Shown piece by piece: positions 1 to 37,791 of a stretch of 64,000 nt of DNA; position 1 is the stretch's first letter; every line of letters starts with the position of its first letter. The stretch spans positions 11,169,346 to 11,233,345 of the forward strand of contig CM067348.1 in assembly GCA_034190875.2 (NCBI GenBank), read 5' to 3'. The position numbers were made by a program, and so were the translations under genes. The notes beneath the pieces are model-generated. The model ran no database searches, was not told the origin of the DNA, and was given only the letters and a program-made list of their open reading frames with translations. The stretch is from Urechis unicinctus (Eukaryota; Annelida; Polychaeta; Xenopneusta; Urechidae).

Positions 1-1600
1 GCGTGTGGTTGGCAGCAGCGGACCTCAACCGAGTTATTCTACCACAAAGGCAGTGGTAGTGACTCCTTTTGTCCGTTCTGCACGGTAGTCTGCAGATGAC
101 TATCTTGATATCTGAATATTAACATAATTGAAAAAATATGTAAATAAAATAGACAGTTTGGGCTTAATATTATAAACTAAATTTCTTGTTGATCTGATTA
201 ACTTTGGGTAATTGTATCCTTATCATTAATGTCATTCACTGAGATAATTGTAAGCTCATCACTAGATAAAATGTATTGCTACAGATTTATTTGTAACATG
301 GATGCTCCTCATAAAGGCTTATTGTGTTCTTTCTATTTTAAGTGCACCGCTTACTAAAAACAAAAATTATATGGGAATGATTTCCCTGGTGATAGAAGAT
401 GCACAACAAAGTGGTTGCATCTGCATTGAGAGAGTGAAATTCTAGTGTATAATACATTCCATGGAGGCTGGAAAAAAAGATAAAAATCTGTCTTTAGAGG
501 TTTTACAGTTTGAGATGAGATGAATTATGATTATTAGAATCACCTGAACATTTGATCTGATGACGTTCATGGAAGACTCTCATGTGCTGACGCATTCGGT
601 GGGGTTGGCATGGAGCCACACTTGTCACCGGACAAAGTGGACAAGGGCCCTCCATTGTAGACACCAGTGATGTGCATGGGTACAGGCTGACATGATTCCT
701 GGGATGTTGTCTGAAAACAAAATGTTTTGTAAGAATTTGCTATTTATCATAGCAAAGCAATAGTATTTAGCATGTTTTGAATAAAATAATTAATCATCAC
801 TTTTGCTCTACACTCACATGAGCACTATATACTGATCAATGTGAAATATCAGATATTGTTTTAACCACATGACCCACTAAAGGGCAGTTACATTTAGGTG
901 CTTACCTTTGAAAAATGAAGTTGCATTGCCAGCTTGGCGCCAAGCAAGTTCAGAGGATAGCTTCCTCCAAAACCTCCTCCTTCTCAATTTCTCCTACATT
1001 CAACATCAATTTTTTGTTACTTTCCTTGTTAAACGTTACAACCATACTTTCAGCGACCAACCAAGAAAGAAACTTACATATGCTACTCAGACAAAAAAAG
1101 TATACAAAATGTGTAATAGTAATACCTATTATAGTAAGGAAAGTTTCAATTTAACAGCCAATCAACATTTTCCATGTCATAAAACACAGCCACATAGATT
1201 TCATTAATATTAAAGAACACCTTAATTTTTTTATATACCTACCATCTACTTGGTACTCGGACATGATTCCTGAAACAAAAAGGTTACAAAGGTTTGTAGG
1301 ACAAGTTTCGACAACAGCAAACATTATGTCAAGTCCTTGGAAATAAAATTATAATCCTGTACATCCTATTAGGAAGGACAAAAATTGCATTTCTTTTCTG
1401 CAAGCTAGTAGGTGTGAATATCAAAACCTGTAAAAGTGTAATTGGTTTGTAATCTGTTTTGTAAATACACGAAGGCACCAAGTTCTCTTTGCAGGGAGAT
1501 ATTATCAAGACTGTAAACTAATTATTAATATATACTCTTTGCAGGACAGCACCAATGTTTCATTAAATACAAGAAGCCATTTTTATTAATAAATCCAAAA
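1..1600. other. Left edge, no secure gene
   Basis: AT-rich sequence without a long open frame. Short minus-strand stretches flanked by plausible splice signals occur (for example a strong donor near 905 and a TTTTGTTTTCAG acceptor near 714), so this may be the 3' part of a minus-strand gene that starts further right. I could not chain the pieces into one consistent reading frame. Confidence 0.4.
546..713 (-). CDS. Possible zinc-finger-like exon
   Basis: Read on the minus strand, this stretch is open and encodes CPLCPVTSVAPCQPHRMRQH followed by MRVFH, a Cys-x2-Cys ... His-x4-His arrangement reminiscent of a C2H2 finger. It is bounded by a good acceptor (TTTTGTTTTCAG) and a possible donor (CAG|GTGATT). 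A second Cys/His-rich minus-strand stretch lies at 1-100, but the phases do not join cleanly. It could be a host gene, a retrogene piece or chance. Confidence 0.22.
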
Positions 1601-1615
1601 TTTTTGCAGGCAAAG

Positions 1616-4600
1616 CTTCACACTGGGTCACATAGCGATGAAATGATGAAGAAGGCTTCACTGGGTCACATATGATGAAATGATGAAGAAGGCTTCACTG
1701 GGTCACATAGTGATGAAATGATGAAGAAGGCTTCACTGGGTCACATAGCGATGAATGATGAAATGATGAATGAAATGATGAGAGGCTTCACTGGACATAG
1801 CGATGAAATGATGATGAGGGCCTGACTGGTCACATAGCGAGTGATGAAAAATGATGAAGAGGGCTTCACTGGGTCACATAGCGATGAAATGATGAAGAGG
1901 GCTTCACTGGGTCACATAGCGATGAAATGATGATGAAGGCCTCACTGGGTCAACATAGTGATGAAATGATGATGAAGAGGGCTTCACTGGGTCACCTAGC
2001 CATGAGATGATGATGAAGGCTTCACTGGGTCACATAGCGATGAAATGATGATGAAGGCCTGAGTGGGTCACCTAGCCATGAGATGATGAAGAAGGTCTGA
2101 CTGGGTCACTAGTGATGAAATGATGAAGAAGGCTTCACTGGGTCACATAGCTGGGTCACTGGGTCACATAGTGATGAAATGATGAAGAAGGCTTCACTGG
2201 GTCACATAAATGATGAATGAATGCGATGAAATGATGAGAGGGCTTCACTGGGTCACATAGCGATGAAATGAAGAAGGCGATGATGATGAGAAGAAGGCTT
2301 CACTGGGTCACATAGCGATGAAATGATGATGAAGGCCTGGCTGGGTCAACTAGTGATGAAATGATGAAGAAGAAGGCTTCACTGGGTCACATAGCGATGA
2401 AATGATGATGAAGAGGGCTTCACTGGGTCACATAGCGATGAAATGATGATGAAGGCTTCACTGGGTCAACATAGTGATGAAATGATGAAGAGGGCTTCAC
2501 TGGGTCACATAGCGATGAAATGATGAAGAAGGCTTCACTGGGTCACATAGCGATGAAATGATGAAGAGGGCTTCACTGGGTCACATAGCGATGAAATGAT
2601 GAAGAAGGCTTCACTGGGTCACATAGCGATGAAATGATGAAGAAGGGCTTCACTGGGTCACATAGATGATGATGATGATGATGAAGGCTTCACTGGGTCA
2701 CATAGCGATGAAATGATGATGAAGGCTTCACTGGGTCACATAGCGATGAAATGATGAAGAGGGCTTCACTGGGTCACATAGCGATGATGAAGAAGGCTTC
2801 ATGGGTCACATAGCGATGAGATGATGAAATGATGAAGAAGGGCTTCACTGGGTCACATAGCGATGAAATGATGATGAAGGCCTGACTGGGTCGCATAGCG
2901 ATGAAATGATGAAGAAGGCTTCACTGGGTCACATAGCGATGAAATGATGAAGAAGGCTTCACTGGGTCACCTAGCGATGAAATGATGATGAAGGCTTCAC
3001 TGGGTCACATAGCGATGAAATGATGAAGAGGGCTTCACTGGGTCACATAGCGATGAAATGATGAAGAGGGCTTCACTGGGTCACCTAGCCATGAGATGAT
3101 GATGAAGGCTTCACTGGGTCACATAGCGATGAAATGATGATGAAGGCCTGACTGGGTCACATAGCGATGAAATGATGAAGAAGGCCTTCACTGGGTCAAC
3201 TAGTGATGAAATGATGAAGAAGGCTTCACTGGGTGATGATGAAATGATGAAGAGGCTTCACTGGGTCACATAGCGATGAAATGATGAAGAATGACTGGGT
3301 CACATAGCGATGAATGATGAAGAAGGCCTGACTGGGTCAACTAGTGATGAAATGATGAAGAGGGCTTCACTGGGTCAACTAGTGATGAAATGATAGGGCT
3401 TCACTGGGTCACATAGCGATGAAATGATGAAGAGGGCTTCACTGGGTCACATAGCGATGAAATGATGAAGAAGGCTTCACTGGGTCACATAGCGATGAAA
3501 TGATGAAGAAGGCTGACTGGGTCACTAGTGATGACTGGGTCACTGGGTCAATAGCGATGAAATGATGAAGAAGGCTTCACTGGGTCACTAGCGATGAAAT
3601 GATGAAGAGGGCTTCACTGGGTCACATAGCGATGCTTGAAGAGGGCTTCACTGGGTCACATAGCGATGAAATGATGATGAAATGATGAAGGCCTGACTGG
3701 GTCAACTGATGAAATGATGAGAAGGCTTCACTGGGTCACATAGCGATGAAATGATGAAGAGGGCTTCACTGGGTCACTATGATGAAATGATGAAGAGGGC
3801 TTCACTGGGTCACATAGCGATGAAATGATGAAGAAAGGCTGGGTCACATACTGGGTCAGAGGGCTTCACTGGGTAGCGATGAATGATGATGAAGGCCTGA
3901 CTAGTGATGGATGAAGAAGGCTTCACTGGGTCACATAGCGATGAAATGATGAAGAGGGCTTCACTGGGTCACATAGCGATGAAATGATGAAGAAGGCTTC
4001 ACTGGGTCACATAGCGATGAAATGATGAAGAAGGCTTCACTGGGTCACATAGCGATGAAATGATGAAGATGCTTCACTGTCAATAGTGATGAAATGATGA
4101 AGAGGGCTTGGGTCACATAGCGATGAAATGATGAAGAGAAGGCTTCACTGGGTCACATAGCGATGATGAGAATGATGATGATGATGAGAAGCTTCACTGG
4201 GTCACATAGCGATGAAATGATGATGAAGAAGGCTTCACTGGGTCACATAGCGATGAAATGATGAAGAGGGCTTCACTGGGTCACATAGCGATGATGATGA
4301 TGAAATGATGAAGAGGGCTTCACTGGGTCACATAGCGATGAAATGATGATGAAGGCTTCACTGGGTCACATAGCGATGAAATGATGAAGAAGGCTTCACT
4401 GGGTCACATAGCGATGAAATGATAGCTTCACTGGGATAGCGATGAAATGATGAAGGGCTTCACTGGGTCACATAGCGATGAAAATGATGAAGAAGGCTTC
4501 ACTGGGTCACATAGCGATGAAATGATGATGAAGGCTTCACTGGGTCACATAGCGATGAAATGATGATGAAGGCTTCACTGGGTCACATAGCGATGAAATG

Positions 4601-5352
4601 ATGAAGAAGGCTTCTGGGTCACCTACATAGCGATGAAATGATGATAGGCTTCACTGGGTCACATAGCGATGAAATGATGATGAAGGCCTCACTGGGTCAC
4701 ATAGCGATGAAATGATGAATGAAGGCTTCACTGGGTCACATAGCGATGAAATGATGAAGAAGGCTTCACTGGGTCACCTATGAAATGATGATGAAGGCTT
4801 CACTGGGTCACATATGATGATGAAGGCTTCACTGGGTCAGCGATGAAATGATGATGAAGGCCTACTGGGTCGCATAGCGATGAAATGATGAAGAAGGCCT
4901 CACTGGGTCACATAGCGATGAAATGATGAAGAAGGCTTCACTGGGTCTACCATGAAATGATGATAGCGATGTCACCTAATGAAATGATGAAGAAGGGCTT
5001 CACTGGGTCACATAGCGATGAAATGATGAAGAGGGCTTCACTGGGTCACATAGCGATGAAATGATGAAGAAGGCCTGACTGGGTCACATAGCGATGAAAT
5101 GATGAAGAAGGCTTCACTGGGTCAACTAGTGATGAAATGATGAAGAGGGCTTCACTGGGTCACATAGCGATGAAATGATGATGAAGGCCTTACTGGGTCA
5201 ACTAGTGATGAAATGATGAAGAGGGCTTCACTGGGTCACATAGCGATGAAATGATGATGAAGGCCTGACTGGGTCACCTAGTGATGAAATGACGATGAAG
5301 GCCTGGCTGGGTAACATAGCTATGAAATGATGATGAAGGCTTCACTGGGTAC
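1616..5352. repeat. 38-bp minisatellite, about 95-100 copies
   Basis: Tandem copies of a 38-bp unit containing CACTGGGTCACATAGCGATG then AAATGATGAAGAAGGCTT. Copies differ by small indels inside the ATGATGA stretch, by GAAGAAGG versus GAAGAGGG, by ACATAGCGATG versus ACTAGTGATG, and by CTTCACT versus CCTGACT. No open reading frame survives across it. It ends about 1.6 kb before the inferred first exon of the ATP11 gene. Confidence 0.97.
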
Positions 5353-6931
5353 ACACTCAATTCAAGCAGTCAGTATACAGGAGTATACTTAAAACAGGGT
5401 AACCCAGTACCAAGAAGACAAACATTATGTTTCTCTACTGAAGTCAGAGCCATGAGAACAACCAGTTAAAACCTTCGAAGACACTTTCCATCCGGGAAAT
5501 ATGTATTTACAATAATAAGTGACATCAAAATTATGTTTAAAAAAGATCCTACCTCATAAAAATTGGGTAAGCAGACGACACAAGATGAGGAACGACGTTT
5601 GTTTGCAGCCGGCAGTTTCCAATGTAACACTAACAGCGTAATGTGGTCTGGAATAAAACAAAATCAGGCATCGATTTGATCCACAACCCCGTTTCAGTAC
5701 TTTTAATAATATTAATAATCTCCCGAGTGCATATAGACAACTTTTTTATGGTCTCCGTGGACCAATAATCACTAACATATTTACACAAATTTCATATTCA
5801 AGACTTACAGAACAGTTGCTCTCGAAATATGACAGCACGTGCGTGACAAGGATCCTACAGGTCGCAAGCATCTGCATTTGAAGAAAAAGAATGCTCCCTG
5901 CGACCTCACTGGGTCTCGTCTACAGAGACCCAACGAGAGCGTTACGGCTTCACTGGGTCTTCATCACTTCATCGATGACTACCTACTCCGCCATTGTTTT
6001 GGGTTTCCAAGTAGAACAAGTCGCTAAACCTGCACGTTTGATGTGGCAGCTACGGTCTCAGCCTCATACAATCTTCGGCGACCTTAGGGGTCTTATTTTG
6101 TGCATTAGATAACGCTGAATTTTTGGAGTTGTATTATTTCGTCTGCAGCTACTTTAAATGAATCAAAGGACCCAGTGTAATATTTTTCACAAAAGTAAAT
6201 TAATGAATATCAAATCAATATGTTTAAGAAACCCCCTTCAGCTTACCATTGCAAGTAAAACCCCAGCCATCATTGTAGCTGTTAATAATAATGATATACA
6301 AGATTACTCGATAGTTCAATCGGTATTTTACTATTCAGGTGTTCTATTGGTAGAAAATCAATCGCCAAGTCTTAAGTAATTTTGTTCACATAAACAAATG
6401 CATCCACATATCGTCAGTCGAGGCAGATTTTTTATGTTACTTCATTTTTTAATAATATGATCACGAAGTTGTGCACTAAAATCAGGATCAAGTCCAATAG
6501 AAAATGATGACCGTTATGCACGTAAACAGTAACTAAACAGCAGATATTCATCTAAATAACGGTCAACCTAGGAACCAGCGATGTCATTTAATGTGTGGGT
6601 CACTGTGCCAAGTTATTGCCTTGTATTGATGAACACCAATATACTTTAGCTCGAGTCGCGTGATCTCTGTTATGTATCATAATGAAAAATAGGTATCATT
6701 AACTTTCAAATATGGCAACGAAAGCCACGGTCCAGAAATAAATCAAAACGCACAGCGTAATTGCATTTCGATTTTTTCTCAGGTGTGGTAAACAGAGAAG
6801 TCGGTGCCAACGCAATCAACATGGGTCGTACAAATCAAGAACTTCGGAGTTTAAGACGACAAAGTCTTCTGAACAAATGACTGATTTTAGTTGACTGTCC
6901 TTAATTACAAATTCTATTCCCTCTTTGAAAT
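5353..6931. other. Region between satellite and ATP11 start
   Basis: No gene is secure. Short open frames at 5839-6112 overlap two isolated CTCACTGGGTC/CTTCACTGGGTC motifs shared with the neighbouring 38-bp repeat. On the minus strand a short ATG-initiated frame near 5871-5803 ends at a GTAAGT donor, which could be a first exon of a divergent gene. The last several hundred bases are the likely promoter and 5' UTR of ATP11, but I see no clear TATA box. Confidence 0.35.
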
Positions 6932-32515
<25,584 letters not shown>

Positions 32516-34030
32516 GAAGATGTGGTGTTGGACAGCTTGTAACTAATGATACAAACCACTTGCAAATGTCATTCAAGTAGATAATCCTTGTAGAATATCA
32601 AAGAAGCTCACTATTACAGTAATATTTGATATTTATTTAGCTTTTTTGGCATTTGTATTTACTCATCAATGATTGTTGACAACCAATCAAATCGCAGCTT
32701 ATTATCACCCATCTACTTATGTGATATGGACATGGGTTGGTACCCAGAAGGCCTCGCTGCTTCATTCCTTGTATCTTGCTTCTCCATTTCAGTCAGGTGT
32801 CACAGTCCTAAGTGTGTGTCTCTCTTCTACCTCCTCATCAACTTTCCTGTTCTTCTCATTCTTTGTCTATGTTTGATTGTACATTCCGGCGTTACCATGA
32901 CGGCTGACATGCTCGGCACTCGTGACACATTCCCTATTGTTACAAGTATATACGGATGAGTTGGGTAACTTTTGTTACAAATATATCACGATCCATTGAA
33001 TAACTGTTGTTGCAAATATACACTGATCTGTTGGATCCTGATATTTACTAGTGTATACTGACTCGTTGGATCCCTATTCTTGCATGTGTATATAGACCTG
33101 TTGGATCCCTATTCTTGCATGTGTATATATACTTGTTGGATCCCTATTCTTTCAAGTGTATATTGACTAGTTGATAGATAGATCAGTTGGATCCTGTTAC
33201 AGTTGGGTACAATAAGTTTCACGCCTACTGTATTTTTGCAGATTGCTGTGAGTAACCAGAAAGTGTTTAAGTGTACCATGTCATTGTGTGCTCTAAATCA
33301 ATGGCAGTGAGTTGCTATGGTGATATAAACGTAGCTGTGACTGCTGTGCATTCGACCTTTGTTTGACCTATCACATCTATTGATGATAATTTCAGAATCA
33401 TAGCTGCTATTGACAGGCGGCAACTTGTGTTCAATATTTTCTTTGACTGTTTATTTCTATGTGTGGATAAGTTATATGCTGTGAGCATGCTTGTTGATTT
33501 TACGTAATTCTGACATCAGTTCCGTGACTTTTACAACTTATTGTGTTATTTTATGATTCATTTTTTGTTGAACTTTTCTTGTTTACCTTCACTTTTCACA
33601 TGTAAGTTACCATAGTAGTTAGATTGTTTGGATGACTTCAATACCTGTCCCCCTCATCCCCTCTCAGTGTCACAGAAAAGATCGAATCAATAGAGTTTGA
33701 ATGATAAGGAATGTTCATCCTATGCAACAATATATGGTGTTCACCTATGTCATCACAACGAAAATCAGATTTCCATTGTTATGGTGGTAGTGTTGCTGTC
33801 TGTCGTGGTTGTATTCCTGTCCATTATGGTTGTATTCCTGTCCGCCGTGGTTGTATTCCTGTCTGCCGTGGTTGTACTCTGCTTAATGATTCCTTCAGGG
33901 CTGCAATGGGACCACAAACAGCAATCTTTATTATATGTTGTCATGGTTACATTTGTTATTTAGAACTGATGAGATTTGTTAATTTCTATACAATAATGTT
34001 GTGATAATAAAACCATACTGTCCTCCATGC
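32516..34030 (+). other. ATP11 3' UTR and likely poly(A) signal
   Basis: There is no gene here. An AATAAA at 34006-34011 is a reasonable end for the transcript, about 1.5 kb after the stop. The region holds a degenerate 40-50 bp repeat at 32990-33180 (GTTGGATCCCTATTCTTGCA) and a 21-bp repeat at 33780-33880 (GTGGTTGTATTCCTGTCTGC). Confidence 0.45.
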
Positions 34031-34159
34031 TGATTGGTTATTGAAAACGTGCTGAATGTATCATTATGAAAACCTAGATTTCTACTGCCCAACATGATGT
34101 GCCTTGTGCTCAGAATACAGTACATTATTTGGTCTTCCCTTAAAGAGAAAGATGAAGGT

Positions 34160-34850
34160 GCCGACAGTCCGGGGGGTAGGGGGTTGGGATTTGGCCTTCT
34201 CCCGGAGAGGGGTGTGCCGCGGGACCTCGCAAACCCTTACCCGTCTTACAAGCCTAACAAGGTGAAATTGGTAAAAAAAAAAAGCATACCCCGTCGTATT
34301 AGGTATTTTGCGTGTGTATAACTTATAATCCGTCGTACGTCGTAGGCAAAATAAATCTCAAAATGTTATGAGCAGATTTCTAATTACGTGCAGTAACAAC
34401 TTAGCGCGCTTGCATGGTCGAGCCACAGGGATTTGTATTGGCCGGCCGCCCGCTATCTTCTATGTATACATAAACCATAAAGGGTTTGTTTACATAGAAG
34501 ATATCGGTTAGCCGGACAATGCAAATCCCTGTGGGGTGAGCGTGTTATTCTCGGGGCGTCACTCAGGGACCATCCATTACATTTGCATTGTCAACGATCG
34601 GTGGGAAATCCCAGGAGAAAATCTCGATATACTGCGTGAGAAGAGAAAACATACCCCGCTGTACAAAACGAGGCCCCCAAAAAACTCGTCGTACAGACTG
34701 AAGCTGATAAACAAACATACCCCGTCGTACAAGTATGAGGCCCCCAAAAAAACGTCAAACAAGTCGAGAGGCCGAAAAAACATACCCCGTCGCGCGGCAC
34801 ATGTATACTTCCTCTATACACTTAAGTGCCCCCTCCCCCCTGGAATTCCT
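34160..34850 (-). mobile_element. MITE-like element, copy B, split by an insertion
   Basis: In inverse orientation to copy A. The left half (34186-34325) matches one end, with GGGGTGTGCCGCGGGACCTC and GCATACCCCGTCGTA. The right half (34620-34850) matches the other, ending ACACTTAAGTGCCCCCTCCC. About 300 bp between them is unrelated and holds the foldback at 34423-34533. Confidence 0.65.
34423..34533. repeat. Foldback (inverted repeat) element
   Basis: Left arm CACAGGGATTTGTATTGGCC ... ATCTTCTATGTA; right arm TACATAGAAGATATCGG ... GGACAATGCAAATCCCTGTG. The two arms of about 45 nt are near-complementary around a short spacer (ACATAAACCATAAAGGGTTT). Confidence 0.85.
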
Positions 34851-35062
34851 GTTATTCTGGGAATGGCCATTGGTTACAATAGGTGGAGTAGTACTGATGT
34901 TACATGAACCCAGTAGTATAAAGAGCAGCGGTACGAGCGCAGTTTCCAAATGGACGCACAAACAGAAAATGTGCCAGCCTGCGGTGCGAGCGCACTTCCA
35001 CTTCCTATACTACAGTGTCAACCAGCCCTTCCAGCCGATTTTCTCCAGGGCCACACCAGTAG

Positions 35063-36040
35063 TTAGTCGCCATAGAGGTCAGCAAGTGAGAAATATCTAC
35101 GACCGTCGCTGTAAGTTCCCTTCTTCACCCGGTCGAGGTCCTCCATGAACTGAGACACCTTAGGTTTGTTCTTCTCAATAAAGGCGGGATCTGGGCGAAT
35201 TGTTGTCACTCTCATCGTAAAGAGTTTCCAGCAGAAGAAAGCTCCAGTCGGTCTTTCTGGAAGCTTTGTTGGCCTGCCCATCCAGAGGCCATGGTGATTC
35301 AGATAGCAGTCGAGGATGGTGTCAAACTTCCCGTTTGCGGCGTAGTCCCCCTCTTCATTTGTGTCTTGGATGGTTGTGTACCCCCAAGCGACCGTCTCCT
35401 TCTACTTCTTCCTGTCCTTATGGTGGTACATGGAGTTGTACGCTCCAGCTCTCCTCCCCAGGTCCTCGTAGGCGCACACCTGGAAAACACAGTCCACAAA
35501 CACCCCGATGGTCGCCGGCGGACTGTGGTGAAGCCCAAGCAGAATCTGAGGTTTGTACTGGGGCGGGATAATCCTCCCAGGGATACGGGTGTAAGGACAC
35601 TTTATTTCGAGCAGCGCAATCTCCTCCTGACTTGGGTCCCCAGGAGGACAGAGGAGGTCACCACCAGACTGGACCGGGAGGACACAAAATCTGTCCGGGG
35701 AGTAAGCCGTGTTTTCCCCGCCGTGGTTGAGGTAAATGTTGTTCCCGTAAACATTTGCATTATATCTGCTCTCAATGACTGCAATTGCAACCTCCTCGAA
35801 GACCTGGTCCCAGAGGCAGGCAACATTCGAGTGGCCGCCCTCGTTGCTAGTTTTCTCGGCCAGCTTCTTATTGTAGCTGCTGATGTAGTTCTGACCGATA
35901 ACCGCGGAGTAGTCGCTTCCACTAATGTAGTGCTTTCTTTTATTCTCCCATTTAGTTGTCTTTTGTCTGATCCCGTCATGCTGTATACATAACGACTTAA
36001 TCACTTGTTCCATTACCAAGCTATACCTTATGCTCTCCAC
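35063..36040 (-). pseudogene. Polinton part: YqaJ/lambda-exonuclease-like nuclease
   Basis: Fossil part. SGSDYSAVIGQN near the start, PDRFCVL, then EIALLEIKCPY, the acidic and (D/E)xK pattern of YqaJ-type viral recombinases (PD-(D/E)xK fold). Such nucleases process DNA ends in recombination. It is part of a broken element. Confidence 0.7.
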
Positions 36041-36263
36041 TGTTTAAATAGATCAGTAACTGGAGACCATGGATGTTAGCGCACACTGGGTTTATTCTAT
36101 CCACGGGGGTCATTCACAGTCCGCGCAATGAAGATGATGTACCCAATTTTTGTCTCGAAGGTTCCAACGCATCGTCTTGTTCGTCGAGTATTGAAGTCTG
36201 ACGCGCTTTTACAGATCTGGCCTTAATTTCGGCCTTCATTTGGGTATATTTTGTGACCTCAGC

Positions 36264-36653
36264 TTAAACGAGCTTTAACTCGCGATCCGAGATATAACCA
36301 TCTTCAAGTGCTAGCGATACAATGTCAGCAATGGTATTCAATTTGCTCTGCGCAAGAGTGCGGATCTGATCATATTTTTTCACCTTAATGGTCAGCCGCC
36401 GACTGACGAATTTTCCAGCAATTACAAGTAGCCCACAAGCGGCTCCAGAAGCACCTAACACTGTGGCAATAGGAATGACAAATACTGTAGACATTACACC
36501 AGCACCACTTGCGCCAAGACACATACCAACAGCAACTAAAGCAGTGTCTACTGCGTCCACTGAGTTAACTGCACGCCTATATTTTTTGTACATAGCACCA
36601 TAATACTCGTTTTCTTTCTCAAGATATTGTATCTTGAGGGTGATCTCATTCAA
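36264..36653 (-). pseudogene. Polinton part: membrane-type protein of unknown role
   Basis: Fossil part with a 129-codon open frame. It has an N-terminal charged helix, a Gly/Ala-rich hydrophobic hairpin (about residues 38-85) and a charged C-terminal segment. The function is unknown; its place among virion-type genes suggests an element protein. Confidence 0.5.
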
Positions 36654-36741
36654 CCTATAGGAGTGCCTTCGATTCTCATCAGGCGGCTCCGGAGGAATGG
36701 TTGGTTGCTTGTTGTTTCATACTGCCGTTGTATACATAAAT

Positions 36742-37221
36742 CTATATGTCAACTTCAGTTAGGAGTGATACTACAGTACAAGTTGCCCCTCTGTTTGGAG
36801 TGGCTGTATAAAAGTTAATAACGTTGCCTTGTTCCAGCTGTAAAGGCTGGGCTAAAGATGTTTCAACAGCCTTCTGGTTAGCAGGCTTACTTATTCTCGC
36901 CGTTTGAGTTGTCCCATTTATAACAGGAAACACCGCTATATCACCAGTATCAGCGCCCACACAAGACGACAACTCCATACGAATGATCTTACCATTAGAT
37001 AACATGGTATATCCACAGCTTAAGTCTAGTGAGTCTCGACCCCCATCACCAAACGACCACTTATATCCTATGCGAAGGGCGCCACTTGCTTCTGCCCAAA
37101 CAGTAATGAGGTGTTGCGTTTGCGAGTTTACGTGCTGTCTCAGGTCCCTGCGTTGCCGTTTGTGTTGTGCATCAACATACTTTTTATTAACAGCATCGTT
37201 AGGCGATATTGGGTCTACCAA
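36742..37221 (-). pseudogene. Polinton part: fibre-like protein
   Basis: Fossil part with a 159-codon open frame. It starts VDPISPNDAVNKKYVDAQHK, a phrase typical of trimeric tail-fibre or spike stems, followed by a beta-rich globular part. An attachment-fibre-like role is inference. Confidence 0.5.
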
Positions 37222-37313
37222 CTGAACGATTTAATTCTCTCTCATTTCAAGGTCTCCAGTCATAGTATCACCAGAGTGTGCAGTTTTTTGCATTGGTCCA
37301 TAAATACTCGCTT

Positions 37314-37791
37314 TTATTGACATCTTGTAAATTGAGTATCAAGACCCAATATTTTTAACACACCGTCGTCACATTGTAAAGCCCAATCATCAGGAATTGA
37401 GGGGGCAACAGTCCCATCTGCAGCATTATCCTCTAAAGTAAGAACTAGAGCTGTAAATACATCCTGGACAAGTTTGAAGTTTGAGAGACCAGGGGGCAAA
37501 ACGACACCTACTTCTTTTCCTGTAGAAATTTCCCCCTTTGTAATGGGCATATATAGTTGATTCAATGTTATACCAGCCCACAGTATACGTGATTGACCTA
37601 AGACCTACGCATAGATCACTTGAACTATTCTCAATAGCATTTTGCAGGAACACAGCTTTGCCGCTTTGAACATTTGACAGAGTGTGATACATAGCACTAT
37701 GAATCAACAAGCCTTTACATTCAATACGAACAGAGGGTACAAAACCGGGCCGGTCTACCCACTTCATTTTGCTTCTGAGGATCTGACACAC
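37314..37791 (-). pseudogene. Polinton part: unidentified minus-strand protein pieces
   Basis: Fossil pieces between the fibre-like gene and the capsid-type block. Short open frames such as MNQLYMPITKGEISTG are seen. I recognise no family. Confidence 0.35.

Noticed and set aside
1616-5352. Direct repeats that might be mistaken for a CRISPR array.
   Set aside because: Units abut without unique spacers, and the genome is eukaryotic.
35266-35992. A 233-codon plus-strand open frame over the Polinton nuclease.
   Set aside because: It is the antisense shadow of the nuclease gene, which alone shows family motifs.
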